DNA of 64,000 bases from positions 1-64,000 of the forward strand of contig NZ_JQKO01000015.1 in the NCBI RefSeq assembly GCF_000746085.1, given 5' to 3'. Positions 16,789-26,704 of the stretch are shown here, piece after piece. Position 1 is the first letter of the stretch. The number at the start of each line of letters is the position of its first letter. The notes beneath the pieces were generated by a model. The model saw nothing but the letters and a program-made list of their open reading frames with translations, did no database searches and was not told where the DNA came from. This stretch comes from Methylocapsa aurea. Its GTDB lineage: Bacteria; Pseudomonadota; Alphaproteobacteria; Rhizobiales; Beijerinckiaceae. The position numbers and the translations under genes were made by a program.

Positions 16789-18615
16789 TCATGCCGAACG
16801 CGGCCCGGCGGCGGGCGCCAGATCGAGCAGCCGGAGCTGCACGCGGTCCCTTCCGCCCCAACGGTCCAAGGCCAGGGTTCCGGCAAGATGCATCATGGCG
16901 CCGCGTCCGGCGTGCAGCGCCCGCCCCAACGGCTCTGCGCCGGCGCGAAAGGCTATGCCGTCGATCCTGGCGCCATCCCCCGCTTGCGCCCGCAGCCGCA
17001 CATGCCCATTGCCGACGTCGGCGACATCGACGAGCCGATGGGCGGGCAGGACAAAAATCGGCTCGGCATTGCCGGCGCCGTAAGGACCGGCCCGCTCCAG
17101 CGCCGCCATCAAAGCCGGCGTCGCCGCGGCGGCGGTCAGCGCCGCATCGATCAGCAAAGCCTCGCCGGCTCGCCCCGCAGCGACCGGCGCGGCGAGTTTT
17201 TCTTCAAGAAAAGCTTGAAAATCGGCGACGCGCTCGCGGCAAATCGTAATGCCCGCCGCCATGGCATGGCCGCCGCCCTTGACGAGAATCCCAGCCTCCA
17301 CCGCCGCGCGCACCACGCGGCCAAGATCGACGCCGGGAATCGAGCGCCCCGACCCTGTCCCCACCCCTCCCGCGTCAAGAAACGCGATCGCGAAGGCAGG
17401 ACGCCGAAACTTGTCCTTGAGTCGCGAGGCGACGAGCCCGACAACGCCTGGATGCCAGCCGTCCGCCGCCGCAACGACCGCCGCGCCAATGTCGTCGAGG
17501 CCAAGGCTCGCCAGGGCCTGCGCCTCGGCGTCCTCCAGAGTCGCCCGCTCCAACTCCTGGCGCTCACGATTGAGCCGGTCGAGTTCTTCGGCGATGCGCC
17601 TGGCTTCAACTGGATCGGCGAGGCTCAACAGCCGGGCGCCAAGCGCGGCGTCGCCGATTCGCCCGCCCGCATTGATGCGGGGACCGATCAGAAAGCCAAG
17701 ATGATAGGGTTTTGGCGGTCCATCGGCCCCCGCTACATCGAACAAAGCCGTCAGGCCCACCCTCCCCCGAGCGCGCATGACGGCCAGCCCCTTGGCGACA
17801 AAGGCGCGATTGAGGCCTGTCAACGGCGCGACATCGGCGATCGTCGCAAGCGCCACCAGATCAAGCCCGGCGAGCAGATCGGGAGCCTGCCGCGTCGATG
17901 AAAAAAAGCCGCGCTGGCGCAATGCCCGATTGAGCGCGATGAGGGTCATGAATGCGACGCCAGCAGCGCAGAGCTGGCCTTGCCCAGAGAGATCATCCTG
18001 CCGGTTCGGATTGACGATAATCGCCTCGGGAAGAATTTCGGGCGCTTGGTGATGATCGAGCACGATGGGGTCGAGGCCAAGCCGGCGGGCCTCGGCCAAA
18101 GGCGCATGGCTCATCGTGCCGCAATCGACCGTGATCAGAAGTTTGGCGCCCGCCTCGGCAAGGTTGCGGATCGCTTCGACATTGGGGCCATAGCCTTCGA
18201 AAATCCGGTCCGGAATATGAATGACGCAGGGCGCGCCGCAGCTTGAAAAATAATCGGCGAGCAGAGCCGAGGAGGCCGCGCCATCGACATCGTAATCGCC
18301 AAAGATCGCGATTTTGTCGGAGCGCTCGATCGCGTCGGCGATTCGCTCCGCCGCAGCCTCCATGTCCTTCAACGCATTGGGGTCCGGCAAGAGCCGCCGC
18401 AGCGTCGGATCAAGATGCGCTTCCGCCGTCTCCGGCGTAACGCCGCGCCCGGCGAGGACGCGGGACAGGAGATCGCCCGCCCCGACCAATTGCGCGATGG
18501 CGAGCGCCCGCGCCTGGCCTCCAACATCGAGCCGATCGCGCCAGGGACGCCCCAGCGCGGAGCGCTCGACGCCAAGAAAGGCGCGCGGCTTTTGGGCGGA
18601 CAGCGATTCGGCCAT
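16789..18615 (-). CDS. recJ: Single-stranded-DNA-specific exonuclease RecJ
   Basis: The 608-residue product degrades single-stranded DNA 5' to 3' in recombination and mismatch repair. The DHH phosphoesterase core shows motif I FGDYDVDG (D107, D109, D111), VDCGT (about 164) and DHH (187-189) before the DHHA1 part with GGGHAMAAGIT. The start at 18615 (MAESLSAQKPRAFLGVERSA) fits the family; the frame extends about 40 codons further upstream without conserved text. It is the last gene of the glyA-nrdR-ribD-ribE-recJ run, 79 bases after ribE. Confidence 0.95.
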   Translation of the reverse strand: MAESLSAQKPRAFLGVERSALGRPWRDRLDVGGQARALAIAQLVGAGDLLSRVLAGRGVTPETAEAHLDPTLRRLLPDPNALKDMEAAAERIADAIERSDKIAIFGDYDVDGAASSALLADYFSSCGAPCVIHIPDRIFEGYGPNVEAIRNLAEAGAKLLITVDCGTMSHAPLAEARRLGLDPIVLDHHQAPEILPEAIIVNPNRQDDLSGQGQLCAAGVAFMTLIALNRALRQRGFFSSTRQAPDLLAGLDLVALATIADVAPLTGLNRAFVAKGLAVMRARGRVGLTALFDVAGADGPPKPYHLGFLIGPRINAGGRIGDAALGARLLSLADPVEARRIAEELDRLNRERQELERATLEDAEAQALASLGLDDIGAAVVAAADGWHPGVVGLVASRLKDKFRRPAFAIAFLDAGGVGTGSGRSIPGVDLGRVVRAAVEAGILVKGGGHAMAAGITICRERVADFQAFLEEKLAAPVAAGRAGEALLIDAALTAAAATPALMAALERAGPYGAGNAEPIFVLPAHRLVDVADVGNGHVRLRAQAGDGARIDGIAFRAGAEPLGRALHAGRGAMMHLAGTLALDRWGGRDRVQLRLLDLAPAAGPRSA

Positions 18616-18694
18616 TCCCGACCTTAGCGGGTCCGGCTTTGAAATTCGAGCGCGTTGATTTTTCCGATCGAAAGCCCGGCGGCTCAGGCCGGCG

Positions 18695-19309
18695 TCACCG
18701 CTTTTGCGCGATGCTTTCCCCAAGCCTTGCGGCATAGCGGGCCATCAGGTCGACTTCGAGATTGATCTCTTCACCCACGCGCCGCTCGCCCCAGGTCGTG
18801 ACCTTCAAAGTGTGCGGGATCAGGAGCACCGAAAAGACATCGTCCTCCACGCTATTGACGGTCAGGGAGGTTCCATCAAGCGAAACCGAGCCTTTCTCCG
18901 CAATGAAACGGGCGAGATCCTTCGGCGCGCGAATGGAAAAGCGCTTCATTCCATCGAAATCCTCGATCGTGAGGATCTTCGCCAAGCCATCGACATGGCC
19001 GGTCACGATATGGCCGCCAAGTTCATCCCCGAGCCTTAAAGAGCGCTCAAGATTGACGCGCGCGCCGGGCTTCCAATGCCGCGCGCTGGTCCGGGCGAGG
19101 GTTTCCGCGCCGACATCGACCTCGAACCAGGTCTTTTCGCCGGCGGCTCCGATCGCGACTGCGGTCAAGCAAGGGCCGCCGCAAGCGATCGAGGCGCCGA
19201 TGGCGATTGTCTCGGCGGGATAGGAACAAAGGATCCGCGCGCGTAACAATTCGCCGCGCGGCTCGACTTTGTCCACCTCGCCGATATCGCTCACAAGACC
19301 GGTAAACAT
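18695..19309 (-). CDS. ribE: Riboflavin synthase, alpha chain
   Basis: A 204-residue enzyme that dismutates two 6,7-dimethyl-8-ribityllumazine molecules into riboflavin. It starts [12 protein letters not shown], the standard N-terminus, and contains the two lumazine-binding barrel repeats, the second marked by LGGHIVTGHVDG. Its ATG overlaps the ribD stop by one base (TGATG), so translation is coupled to the deaminase/reductase of the same pathway. Confidence 0.95.
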   Translation of the reverse strand: MFTGLVSDIGEVDKVEPRGELLRARILCSYPAETIAIGASIACGGPCLTAVAIGAAGEKTWFEVDVGAETLARTSARHWKPGARVNLERSLRLGDELGGHIVTGHVDGLAKILTIEDFDGMKRFSIRAPKDLARFIAEKGSVSLDGTSLTVNSVEDDVFSVLLIPHTLKVTTWGERRVGEEINLEVDLMARYAARLGESIAQKR

Positions 19310-20421
19310 CAGATCGCTCTTTCGTAGCGCGTCAGCCGGTCCGCGCCGATCGCCCGCGTCTCGACGCAATGGTACCGATCGGGATCGGCGAGCGCGGCGG
19401 CGCTTGGCGGGGCGAGCCCCAACACGCCCTCCCGCCCCAGCGGCTTGGCGCTGGTGAGGATCATGACGTCATCGGCGAGCCCCTGCCCGATCAAAGCCGC
19501 CGCGATGCGGGGGCCGCCTTCGCTGAAGACCCGGGTGAGGCCGCGCGTCGCGAGCGCCTCCAGCGCGGCGCGGAGATCGACGCGGCCGGCGCCGTCGCGC
19601 GGCGCCATCGCCACCTCGAGTTTTTCGGCGCGCAGGCGATGCGCGGCTTCCTCCGAGGCGCCCTCTCCCGCGATCACAAGCGTCGGATGGGTCTTGGCCG
19701 TCGCGACAAGACGCGATCCAAGTGGAAGCCGAAGGTCGCTGTCCAGCACCACCCGCAAAGGCCGGCGCGCTTCAAGCCCGGGAAGCCGCACGGTCAACAG
19801 GGAATCATCCGCCAGAATCGTTTCAATGCCCACCATGATGGCGTCATGCATGGAGCGCTGGATATGCACGTAGCCATTGGCCGGCGCCCCGGTGATCACG
19901 AGACGCGGGTCATGCAGGGAGCCAGCGGCATGAAGATCGGCCGTCAAGGCGAGTTTCAAGGTCACCATCGGCCGCTGGCCGGAGACCCGCAACATATGGC
20001 CGAGATTGGCCCTCAGCGCCTCCTCCGCCAGCAGGCCCTTTGTGACTTTGACGCCGGCGGCGGTTAAAATCTGATCGCCTTCGCCGCCGACGCGCGGATC
20101 CGGGTCGTCGACGGCATAGACGACGCGCGCAATTTTGGCCGCGATGATGGCGTCGGTGCAGGGCGGCGTCACGCCATGATGGCTGCAGGGCTCCAAAGTG
20201 ACGTAGAGCGTCGCGCCGCGCGCGGCCTCGCCGGCGGCCCGCAAGGCTTCCGTTTCGGCATGAGGGCGCCCGCCCGGTTTGGTCCAGCCGCGGGCGAGGA
20301 TGATATCGTCCTTGACCACCAAGGCGCCCACCGCGGGATTGGGGGCGCTGAGCCCCAGCCCGCGCCGGCCCAGCGCGATCGCCGCCGCCATGAATCTTTT
20401 GTCGGCGCCGGGCTGGATCAT
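19309..20421 (-). CDS. ribD: Bifunctional riboflavin deaminase/reductase RibD
   Basis: A 370-residue protein doing two early riboflavin steps: deamination and then side-chain reduction of the pyrimidine intermediate. The N-terminal zinc deaminase shows HAETEAL (H54, E56) and [13 protein letters not shown] (C79, C88). The C-terminal reductase follows from about residue 150 with the NADPH-binding text [14 protein letters not shown]. In the usual reductase entry segment the common SLDGKIA-type text reads LTADLHAAG, a local variant. The start at 20421 overlaps the nrdR stop by four bases (ATGA). Confidence 0.94.
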   Translation of the reverse strand: MIQPGADKRFMAAAIALGRRGLGLSAPNPAVGALVVKDDIILARGWTKPGGRPHAETEALRAAGEAARGATLYVTLEPCSHHGVTPPCTDAIIAAKIARVVYAVDDPDPRVGGEGDQILTAAGVKVTKGLLAEEALRANLGHMLRVSGQRPMVTLKLALTADLHAAGSLHDPRLVITGAPANGYVHIQRSMHDAIMVGIETILADDSLLTVRLPGLEARRPLRVVLDSDLRLPLGSRLVATAKTHPTLVIAGEGASEEAAHRLRAEKLEVAMAPRDGAGRVDLRAALEALATRGLTRVFSEGGPRIAAALIGQGLADDVMILTSAKPLGREGVLGLAPPSAAALADPDRYHCVETRAIGADRLTRYERAI

Positions 20422-20933
20422 GCCCGGCTCGGCGAGCGCGCCTTCGCCGGCCCCGGCTCGACGCCCTCCGTTGGCGCGAGAGCGCCGCTCGCGAGTTCGT
20501 CGATCAGAGCGTTGAAATCGCTGGCCTCGCGGAAATTCCGATACACGGATGCAAAACGGACATAGGCGACGCTGTCGAGCGCGCGCAGGCCCTCCATGAC
20601 AAGCTCCCCGATCCGCTCGCTCTGGATTTCGTTTTCGCCCTGACTTTCGAGCTGGCGCACGATTCCGTTGACCATCCGCTCGACGCGCTCTGGCTCCACC
20701 GGACGTTTGCGCAAGGCGACCTCGAGCGAGCGCATCAGCTTTTCCCGCTCGAAGGGCGCCCGCCGCCCTGATTTCTTCAAGACCGTCAATTCGCGCAATT
20801 GCACGCGCTCGAAGGTGGTGAATCTTCCGCCGCAATCAGGACAGACCCGCCGGCGGCGGATGGCGGAGGCGTCATCCGTCGGCCGGGAGTCTTTCACCTG
20901 AGTTTCGAGACTGCCGCAATAAGGGCACCTCAT
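20418..20933 (-). CDS. nrdR: Transcriptional repressor NrdR
   Basis: A 171-residue repressor of ribonucleotide reductase genes. The N-terminal zinc ribbon has C3, C6, C31 and C34 (MRCPYCGS and VCPDCGG) and is followed by an ATP-cone domain ([16 protein letters not shown] to about residue 135) that senses ATP/dATP. The last 25 residues are a Pro/Ala-rich tail. It lies 22 bases after glyA and overlaps ribD; this neighbourhood is common in alphaproteobacteria. Confidence 0.95.
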   Translation of the reverse strand: MRCPYCGSLETQVKDSRPTDDASAIRRRRVCPDCGGRFTTFERVQLRELTVLKKSGRRAPFEREKLMRSLEVALRKRPVEPERVERMVNGIVRQLESQGENEIQSERIGELVMEGLRALDSVAYVRFASVYRNFREASDFNALIDELASGALAPTEGVEPGPAKARSPSRA

Positions 20934-20955
20934 GGCGGGCTTGCCTCAGTTCGCC

Positions 20956-22260
20956 TCAGTAGATGGGGAAGCGTCCGGTCAGATCCTCGACGCTTGCCTT
21001 GACCTTGGCTTCAACCGCGCCATTTCCAGCATCGCCATTCGCGGCGAGGCCGTCCAGGGTTTCAGCGATCAGCTCGCCGACCTTCTTGAACTCGGCCACG
21101 CCGAAACCGCGCGAGGTCGCCGCCGGCGCGCCGAGGCGAATGCCGGAGGTCACCATCGGGCTTGCGGTATCGAAGGGCACGCCATTCTTGTTGCAGGTGA
21201 TCGAGGCGCGGCCGAGTGCGGCTTCCGCGGCCTTTCCGGTCAACTGCTTCGGCCGAAGATCGACCAGCATCAGATGATTGTCGGTGCCGCCGGAGGCAAG
21301 CGCGAAACCGCTTTCCTTGAGCGTCTCGGCAAGCGCCTTGGCATTGTCGACGACCTGACGCGCGTAAACCTTGAAATCGGGCTGCAAAGCTTCGCCAAAG
21401 GCGACCGCCTTGCCCGCGATCACATGCATCAGGGGTCCGCCTTGCAGCCCCGGAAACACCGCCGAATTGACTTTCTTGGCGATTTCGGGGTCGTTGGTGA
21501 GGACCATCCCGCCGCGCGGCCCGCGCAAGGTCTTATGCGTCGTCGTGCTGACGACATGGGCGTGCGGAAATGGCGAAGGATGGGCCCCGCCCGCGACGAG
21601 TCCGGCGAAATGCGCCATGTCGACGAAGAAATAGGCTCCAATGGAATCCGCAATGGCCCGGAAACCGGCGAAATCCCAATACCGCGGATATCCAGACCCG
21701 CCCGCGATGATCAGCTTTGGCTTATGCTGCTCGGCAAGCTGGGCGACGGACTCCATGTCGATCAGATGATCGTCCCGGCGCACGCCATAGGGAATCGGCT
21801 TGAACCATCTTCCCGACAGGTTCACCGGCGAGCCATGGGTCAAGTGCCCGCCCGCTGCGAGATCGAGGCCCATGAAGCTATCGCCCGGCTGCAAAAGCGC
21901 GAGAAACACCGCCTGATTCGCTTGGCTGCCGGAGTTTGGCTGGACATTGGCGAATTGACAGTCGAACAGCCGCTTCGCCCGCTCGATCGCCAAAGTCTCG
22001 GCCATATCGACGAATTGACAGCCGCCATAATAGCGCCGGCCTGGATAGCCCTCGGCATATTTATTCGTCAGGACCGAGCCCTGCGCTTCAAGAACGGCCT
22101 TCGAGACGATGTTCTCGGAGGCGATCAGCTCGATCTCATGCCGCTGCCGGCCGAGCTCCAGCTCGATCGCCTTGGCGATTTCGGGATCGGCGTCCTTAAG
22201 AGTCGCCGCGAAAAAGGAATTTGGAGCGGGCCCGCCCCTTTCGGCGCTGGATTGGCTCAT
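20956..22260 (-). CDS. glyA: Serine hydroxymethyltransferase
   Basis: A 434-residue PLP enzyme that interconverts serine and glycine while charging tetrahydrofolate with a one-carbon unit; in methylotrophs of the serine cycle it also fixes formaldehyde-level carbon. The PLP lysine is K243 in [14 protein letters not shown], and the N-terminal [10 protein letters not shown] and [13 protein letters not shown] motifs are intact. The start at 22260 is preceded by AGGAG. First gene of the glyA-nrdR-ribD-ribE-recJ run. Confidence 0.97.
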   Translation of the reverse strand: MSQSSAERGGPAPNSFFAATLKDADPEIAKAIELELGRQRHEIELIASENIVSKAVLEAQGSVLTNKYAEGYPGRRYYGGCQFVDMAETLAIERAKRLFDCQFANVQPNSGSQANQAVFLALLQPGDSFMGLDLAAGGHLTHGSPVNLSGRWFKPIPYGVRRDDHLIDMESVAQLAEQHKPKLIIAGGSGYPRYWDFAGFRAIADSIGAYFFVDMAHFAGLVAGGAHPSPFPHAHVVSTTTHKTLRGPRGGMVLTNDPEIAKKVNSAVFPGLQGGPLMHVIAGKAVAFGEALQPDFKVYARQVVDNAKALAETLKESGFALASGGTDNHLMLVDLRPKQLTGKAAEAALGRASITCNKNGVPFDTASPMVTSGIRLGAPAATSRGFGVAEFKKVGELIAETLDGLAANGDAGNGAVEAKVKASVEDLTGRFPIY

Positions 22261-22805
22261 TGATGGGAGCTCCTGTGAAAATGCTGGCGCGCGCGCCAGG
22301 TTGGAAAGCTGGCGTAACGGCCCAGCCTGTCGGACGTACGGGTTATTCGACGGGTGCTGCTGGCCATAGCATGACATTCCGCCAGAGTGAAGCCGCGGCA
22401 TGGATGGTTTTGGACTGATGGATTTTGACGCTCGGCGGCGCGCGCCTTGATGCGCTCTGCCAATCGAACCTTTGGGCTTTGAGAAAGTTACGGCTGAGCA
22501 GATCTCAGTCGCTCCCTTTAGAAGAAATCCGGCGCGGCGGCGGCGGCGGCAATCGGTCCTATAGCTGGAGAATTCGTCAAGGTCAGAACCTGATCGATAC
22601 TTATCTTAAGCTTATCGATGAGACCTAAACAACACAGCTCTATTTTTGAAGAACAGGAGAGCTTTCGCTCCAGACGAAGGGACGGCGCCGCACTGAAGAT
22701 GGACATCGCTAAAGCAAGCATCTGGACAGGCGCTTCGCGGCGCAAGGCAGTTAAGGGGCCAGATCTGGCTCGTTCTGAATGGGAGTTAACAACGGAGTTA
22801 CGGAA
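22261..22805. other. Divergent promoter region of glyA and the YidB-OmpA gene
   Basis: 545 bases between two divergent genes, so promoters for both should be here. A run of GGC/GCG triplets lies near 22531-22550 and an AT-richer stretch at 22590-22660. I see no gene and no operator I can name. Confidence 0.4.
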
Positions 22806-24200
22806 ATGACGCAATTCGACAACCTGACCCAGGATATTGGAGCGCGATTTAACCTCGGCCCCAAGGCCGGCCCGCTCATTCAAGAACTTCTCCGCCTGAT
22901 CGCCGGACCGCCGGAGGGCGTCGCCGGGTTCCTGAACAAATTCCGGACGGCCGGCCTCGCCTCGGAAGTCGACTCCTGGTTGGGCAGATCGGACAGCGCC
23001 CCTCTCTCGCCGCCACAAGTCGAGCAGGCGTTAGGCCGATCCGTCGGCGAGATCGCAGGCAAGCTCGGGCTTAATCGAGAAGTCGTTGCGACCGCGATTG
23101 GCTATATCGCACCGAAAATGATCGGCATGATGACTCCGGGGGGCATTATTCCCACCTCCATCCCCGCTTGGGCGTCGCGATTTTCTCAACCCGCCGCCCC
23201 AGGGTCATCATCCCGCATCAGCGAATTCTCGACGGAAAGGGCCAGGCAAACGTCCCTCGGACAGGCCAACAGAGGACAGGCCAGCGAAGATATTTCCAGG
23301 CGCAACCGGTGGCTTATGCCCGCCGCAGCGGCCCTGGTCGCGATTGGCGCGCTGGGATATCTGATGTCCGGGCGAACCGGCGATCAAGCAGCGATCCAGC
23401 CGAGCCCCAGTTCGACCGCCATGGCGCCGGCGGCTTCGATCCCCGCCCGCTTGGCGCTCGTCAATGACAACGGTCTCGTTGTGTTTTCCGGCGTCGTCCG
23501 GGATGGCGCCGCGCGCGGCGCGATCATGGATTCGCTCAAGAGGGCGTTTGGGGCCGACAAAATCAGCGGCGACCTTACGGTTGACGGACGCGCATATCCG
23601 GCGACATGGGTCAACAATCTGAAAGCCGCGCTGGACAATTTCAAGACGCCGGGAGCCCAGGCCCTCTTCGAGGGGAATAAACTAAGCGTTGGCGGACCGA
23701 TTTCCGACAGCGAACGCAACAGGATTGTGAATGCGTTGAAATCCGTCATGGGAACACAATACGCCTTTGCGACTTTGTCCGATGGCGCCGCCGCCAAAGG
23801 CTCGGCGCTGAGCGCCCTCAAACCAGGGTTCACCGGCGCTGAGCTGGTTGGCGTTCTCAATCAGTCGAATTTCGATTTTCCAACCAATAGCGCCGAGCTT
23901 CCGGCGAGCGCCAAGCCCATCTTGCAGCAGGCCGCCAGTCTGATGAAACAACTGCCGGCCGGAACATTGGTCCAGATCGGCGGCTATAGGGACAGCGCCG
24001 TCGAATCAGCCACCAATATGCAGCTATCCCAGCAGCGGGCCGACGCAGTGCGCCAAGCCCTTGTCGAGGGAGGGGTCAATCCCTCCATGCTCCGCGCGAA
24101 AGGATTAGGCGTCGCCAACGGGGGCGCGATGGAAGGCCGCAGCAGCGACGCGGGACGCATGCGCGCAAGCCGCAGCATCGAATTCAGCATCGTTCAATAA
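22806..24200 (+). CDS. YidB-like (DUF937) / OmpA C-terminal fusion membrane protein
   Basis: The 464-residue product starts at 22806 (MTQFDNLTQDIGARF), after GGAGTTACGGAA. Residues 1-110 resemble YidB/DUF937 (LSPPQVEQALGRSVGEIAGK). One membrane helix lies at about 170-187 (MPAAAALVAIGALGYLM), then come two BON-like repeats (ARLALVNDNGLVVFSGVVRD and following). From about 350 an OmpA-type peptidoglycan-binding domain shows FDFPTNSAELPASAKPIL and QQRADAVRQALVEGGV. It would tether the inner membrane to the cell wall, with the YidB-like part in the cytoplasm if the helix is simple. It converges on the L,D-transpeptidase gene, and both concern the cell wall. Confidence 0.82.
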   Translation: MTQFDNLTQDIGARFNLGPKAGPLIQELLRLIAGPPEGVAGFLNKFRTAGLASEVDSWLGRSDSAPLSPPQVEQALGRSVGEIAGKLGLNREVVATAIGYIAPKMIGMMTPGGIIPTSIPAWASRFSQPAAPGSSSRISEFSTERARQTSLGQANRGQASEDISRRNRWLMPAAAALVAIGALGYLMSGRTGDQAAIQPSPSSTAMAPAASIPARLALVNDNGLVVFSGVVRDGAARGAIMDSLKRAFGADKISGDLTVDGRAYPATWVNNLKAALDNFKTPGAQALFEGNKLSVGGPISDSERNRIVNALKSVMGTQYAFATLSDGAAAKGSALSALKPGFTGAELVGVLNQSNFDFPTNSAELPASAKPILQQAASLMKQLPAGTLVQIGGYRDSAVESATNMQLSQQRADAVRQALVEGGVNPSMLRAKGLGVANGGAMEGRSSDAGRMRASRSIEFSIVQ

Positions 24201-24234
24201 AGTTGAGTTCGGTTTGCGACGAAGGATTTTGAGA

Positions 24235-24267
24235 AAGACCATCGCGGCTCGCCACCGCGATGGTCTT
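24235..24267. terminator. Bidirectional terminator between convergent genes
   Basis: A perfect 13-bp stem (AAGACCATCGCGG and its complement CCGCGATGGTCTT) with a 7-base loop lies between the stop codons of the convergent YidB-OmpA and L,D-transpeptidase genes. It lacks a long T run but its position and stem are convincing. Confidence 0.75.
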
Positions 24268-24292
24268 CGCAAATTAAACTCTCCTTCGAGGA

Positions 24293-25651
24293 TCATTCCT
24301 CGTCATTCATCGGTTCAAGCACCTGGCTGCGCGCGCTGACCGCCGGCCGCACGGACGGCTGGATCGCCTGCTGCACCGGCCAAGGCGACGCGTCGGCGGC
24401 GACAGGGCCGAAACCGTCCCGCTGATAAATATCGTCGCGGAACTGCGCGAGGCCCTCGGGCGTAGCCCAGGCGGTTATATAGACCCAGTAGACCGGCACA
24501 GTCGCGGCGAGCTTAGCGTCGATGCGCTGTCCGGACCGGATCGCTTCGTCAATATGATCGCGATCCCAGCCTGGCGTATCCTTGAGCAGCCAGGTCACAT
24601 AGTCGCGAACATTCTGCACCCTGATGCAACCCGAGGACACAAAGCGGTCATCATCGCCGAAAATGCCCTTTTCCGGCGTGTCGTGCATATAGACGCCGTA
24701 AGGATTGTTGATATTGATGCGCACGACGCCGAGCGAATTCACGTCGCCGCCAGGATCCTGCCGAAATTTGTAATTCGTCGCCTCCAAGGAGTGCCAATCG
24801 ACCTGGCTGGGGGAGAGTTCCTGGCCGTCCTTGTTGAAGATCCGGATCTTATGCTCGTTCAGATAATTGGCGTCCTTCTGCATCCTCGGGATGAGATCCT
24901 TGCGAATGATGGAGGGAGGAACCGTCCAATAGGGATTGAAATTAATGTCGATCGCCTTGGTCATCATGACCGGGGACTGGCGGTCGATCTTGCCCACGCC
25001 GGCGTTGTGATGCGTCGCGACGACGCCATTCTCGACCGTCTCTACCGCCATGGCCGGAATATTGGCCATAACGAAACGGTCTCCGAGATTGCCGGAATAG
25101 GAGCGCAGCCGGACAAGATTGATCTCGAGCTGACGCAATCTCACATCGGCCGGCACATTGAGCGCGGCGAATGTTTCTTTCGATGCGACGCCGCTCTCGG
25201 TAAGCCCGTGCCGAGCCTGAAAATGCTTGACCCCGGCGTCTACGTAGGAATCGAACACCGGCGAGGCCCCCACCGATTGATCGAGGTCGCCCGACGCGAC
25301 CAGCCGGCGCCGCAGCGCCACGACGGCCGGACCGCTGGCTCCGAGTTTCAAGACATGTCCCGCGGGGACCATGCCCCACCCGCCATTGGCGACGATCTGA
25401 CGATAGGCTTCGATCGCCTGCTCGGTCGCGGCGAAGGTCTGCGCCGAGAGAACCGGCGTATTCGAGCGCGTGATCGCGAGCCGCGGATCGGCGTCATACC
25501 GTTGCGCCCATTCGGCCTGATCGCCGAACGCTCCGCTCGGCGCCGCCTGCGCAATAGGGGATAAGGATAGACCGAAGCCAGCCAGCAGCGCGGCCAAGAT
25601 CGAACTGCGCCTCAGATCATGATGCGCCAAGCCTATCGAACCTGTTGTCAC
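24293..25651 (-). CDS. L,D-transpeptidase with peptidoglycan-binding domain (LdtP/YcbB-like)
   Basis: A periplasmic enzyme of about 452 residues that forms 3-3 crosslinks in peptidoglycan. After a signal peptide (ILAALLAGFGLSLSPIAQA) comes a peptidoglycan-binding helix bundle (LGASGPAVVALRRRLVASGD, GVKHFQARHGLTESGV) at about 100-165. The YkuD catalytic domain carries HDTPEKGIF and FVSSGCIRVQN, with the catalytic Cys at about residue 342. The start is uncertain: a GTG at 25651 has GGAG six bases upstream and is used here; a TTG at 25663 is the alternative. A MarR regulator resembling LdtR lies upstream on the same strand. Confidence 0.9.
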   Translation of the reverse strand: MTTGSIGLAHHDLRRSSILAALLAGFGLSLSPIAQAAPSGAFGDQAEWAQRYDADPRLAITRSNTPVLSAQTFAATEQAIEAYRQIVANGGWGMVPAGHVLKLGASGPAVVALRRRLVASGDLDQSVGASPVFDSYVDAGVKHFQARHGLTESGVASKETFAALNVPADVRLRQLEINLVRLRSYSGNLGDRFVMANIPAMAVETVENGVVATHHNAGVGKIDRQSPVMMTKAIDINFNPYWTVPPSIIRKDLIPRMQKDANYLNEHKIRIFNKDGQELSPSQVDWHSLEATNYKFRQDPGGDVNSLGVVRININNPYGVYMHDTPEKGIFGDDDRFVSSGCIRVQNVRDYVTWLLKDTPGWDRDHIDEAIRSGQRIDAKLAATVPVYWVYITAWATPEGLAQFRDDIYQRDGFGPVAADASPWPVQQAIQPSVRPAVSARSQVLEPMNDEE

Positions 25652-26191
25652 GTAGCACTCCAATGCTTTGCGCTTCCCTTTGGCGCTACCCCGTGGCGCT
25701 TTCCTTCTGGCGCGCCAAAGCTTGGCGCTCCCGGTGCCGGGGCCGCTCGCCTGTGTTGGTTGCTCTTCAAACGTCCACGGGGATCGAAAATGAATAATCC
25801 ACTATCAGGGTCAAAGGCCCGTCTATCGCTTTTTGATGGCCATTTTGGGGCTAACGGGCAAGACAAAGCCGCGTGAACGCCTTTGCTCCAGTTACCATCG
25901 CGATGGTTAACAACGAACAAACAGGACGGCGGATCTATGGCAAATCGGCTCTCTGCGCGATTTTGTCGGCGGGCGCGCATTTTCCGCGTCCTGGATGCCC
26001 GGGTCCTGGATGCCCGGGTTGTAAGCGTGAACGCAAAAAAGCGCCGACCTAATTGGAATAGATCATGACCCACGACAAGAAATAGACAGCAAATTCGACG
26101 CCGCTCAAAGACTTACGCTCCGGGGGTGAAAATCAATCCAAGCACAATGACCGAGGCTTCGCATTTAGGCTCGAGACGGAGCCGAGTTCGA
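25652..26191. other. Region between ldtR and the L,D-transpeptidase gene, with short repeats
   Basis: 540 bases that should hold the transpeptidase promoter and LdtR sites. Near 25676-25735 the heptamer TGGCGCT recurs several times in both orientations. At 25989-26019 the 15-mer TCCTGGATGCCCGGG occurs twice in tandem. The stretch 25790-25960 is AT-richer. No gene is supported. Confidence 0.45.
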
Positions 26192-26704
26192 TCAAAGCCG
26201 GTAGCGAATCTGATCCGTCCAGAACCGCTCGAGCCGAACCAAGGACTGATTGAGCCGGGAAAACTCATCGCAGGCGATGCCCCCGATTTGCTCGACCGTC
26301 TTGATATGTTTGTCGTAGAGGCCGGCGACGACTTCGTGCACTTCCCGTCCTTTGTCGGTCAGGCTGATGCGGACCGCGCGGCGGTCGACGCGCGAACGGG
26401 CATGGTGCAGATAGCCGGTTTCGACAAGCTTTTTGACATTATAGGAGACGTTCGAGCCGAGATAATATCCACGCGTCCGCAATTCGCCGGCGGTCAACTC
26501 CTTGTCGCCAATATTGTAGAGAAGCAAGGCCTGAACGGAATTCACGTCGCTGCGGCCGCGTCGGTCGAATTCATCCTTGATGACATCCAAGAGGCGGCGG
26601 TGCAGCCGTTCAACAAGGGTCAGGGCTTCGAGATAGACCGGACGAACCTCGGCGAACCGTTCGGCGCGAGCCTGAGAAACATCGCTCTTCAGCGCATTGA
26701 TCAT
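26192..26704 (-). CDS. ldtR: MarR-family regulator, LdtR type
   Basis: A 170-residue winged-helix regulator starting MINALKSDVSQARAERFAEV at 26704 (GAGGA upstream). The core (NSVQALLLYNIGDKELTAGE, TRGYYLGSNVSYNVKKLVE, SRVDRRAVRISLTDKGRE) matches LdtR, described in Liberibacter and other Hyphomicrobiales as the activator of an L,D-transpeptidase gene and a sensor of small ligands. Here it sits on the same strand just upstream of such a gene, which supports the name. A homologous NVSYNVKKLV recognition helix is intact. A longer frame adds unrelated N-terminal residues. Confidence 0.85.
   Translation of the reverse strand: MINALKSDVSQARAERFAEVRPVYLEALTLVERLHRRLLDVIKDEFDRRGRSDVNSVQALLLYNIGDKELTAGELRTRGYYLGSNVSYNVKKLVETGYLHHARSRVDRRAVRISLTDKGREVHEVVAGLYDKHIKTVEQIGGIACDEFSRLNQSLVRLERFWTDQIRYRL

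Noticed and set aside
16660-17901. 413-codon plus-strand frame opposite recJ
   Set aside because: It runs antisense through tRNA-Glu and recJ, is Arg/Gly-rich and has no family text.
25648-26073. 141-codon minus-strand frame between the L,D-transpeptidase and ldtR
   Set aside because: It is built on short DNA repeats (TRASRTRASRTR) and shows no coding signature.
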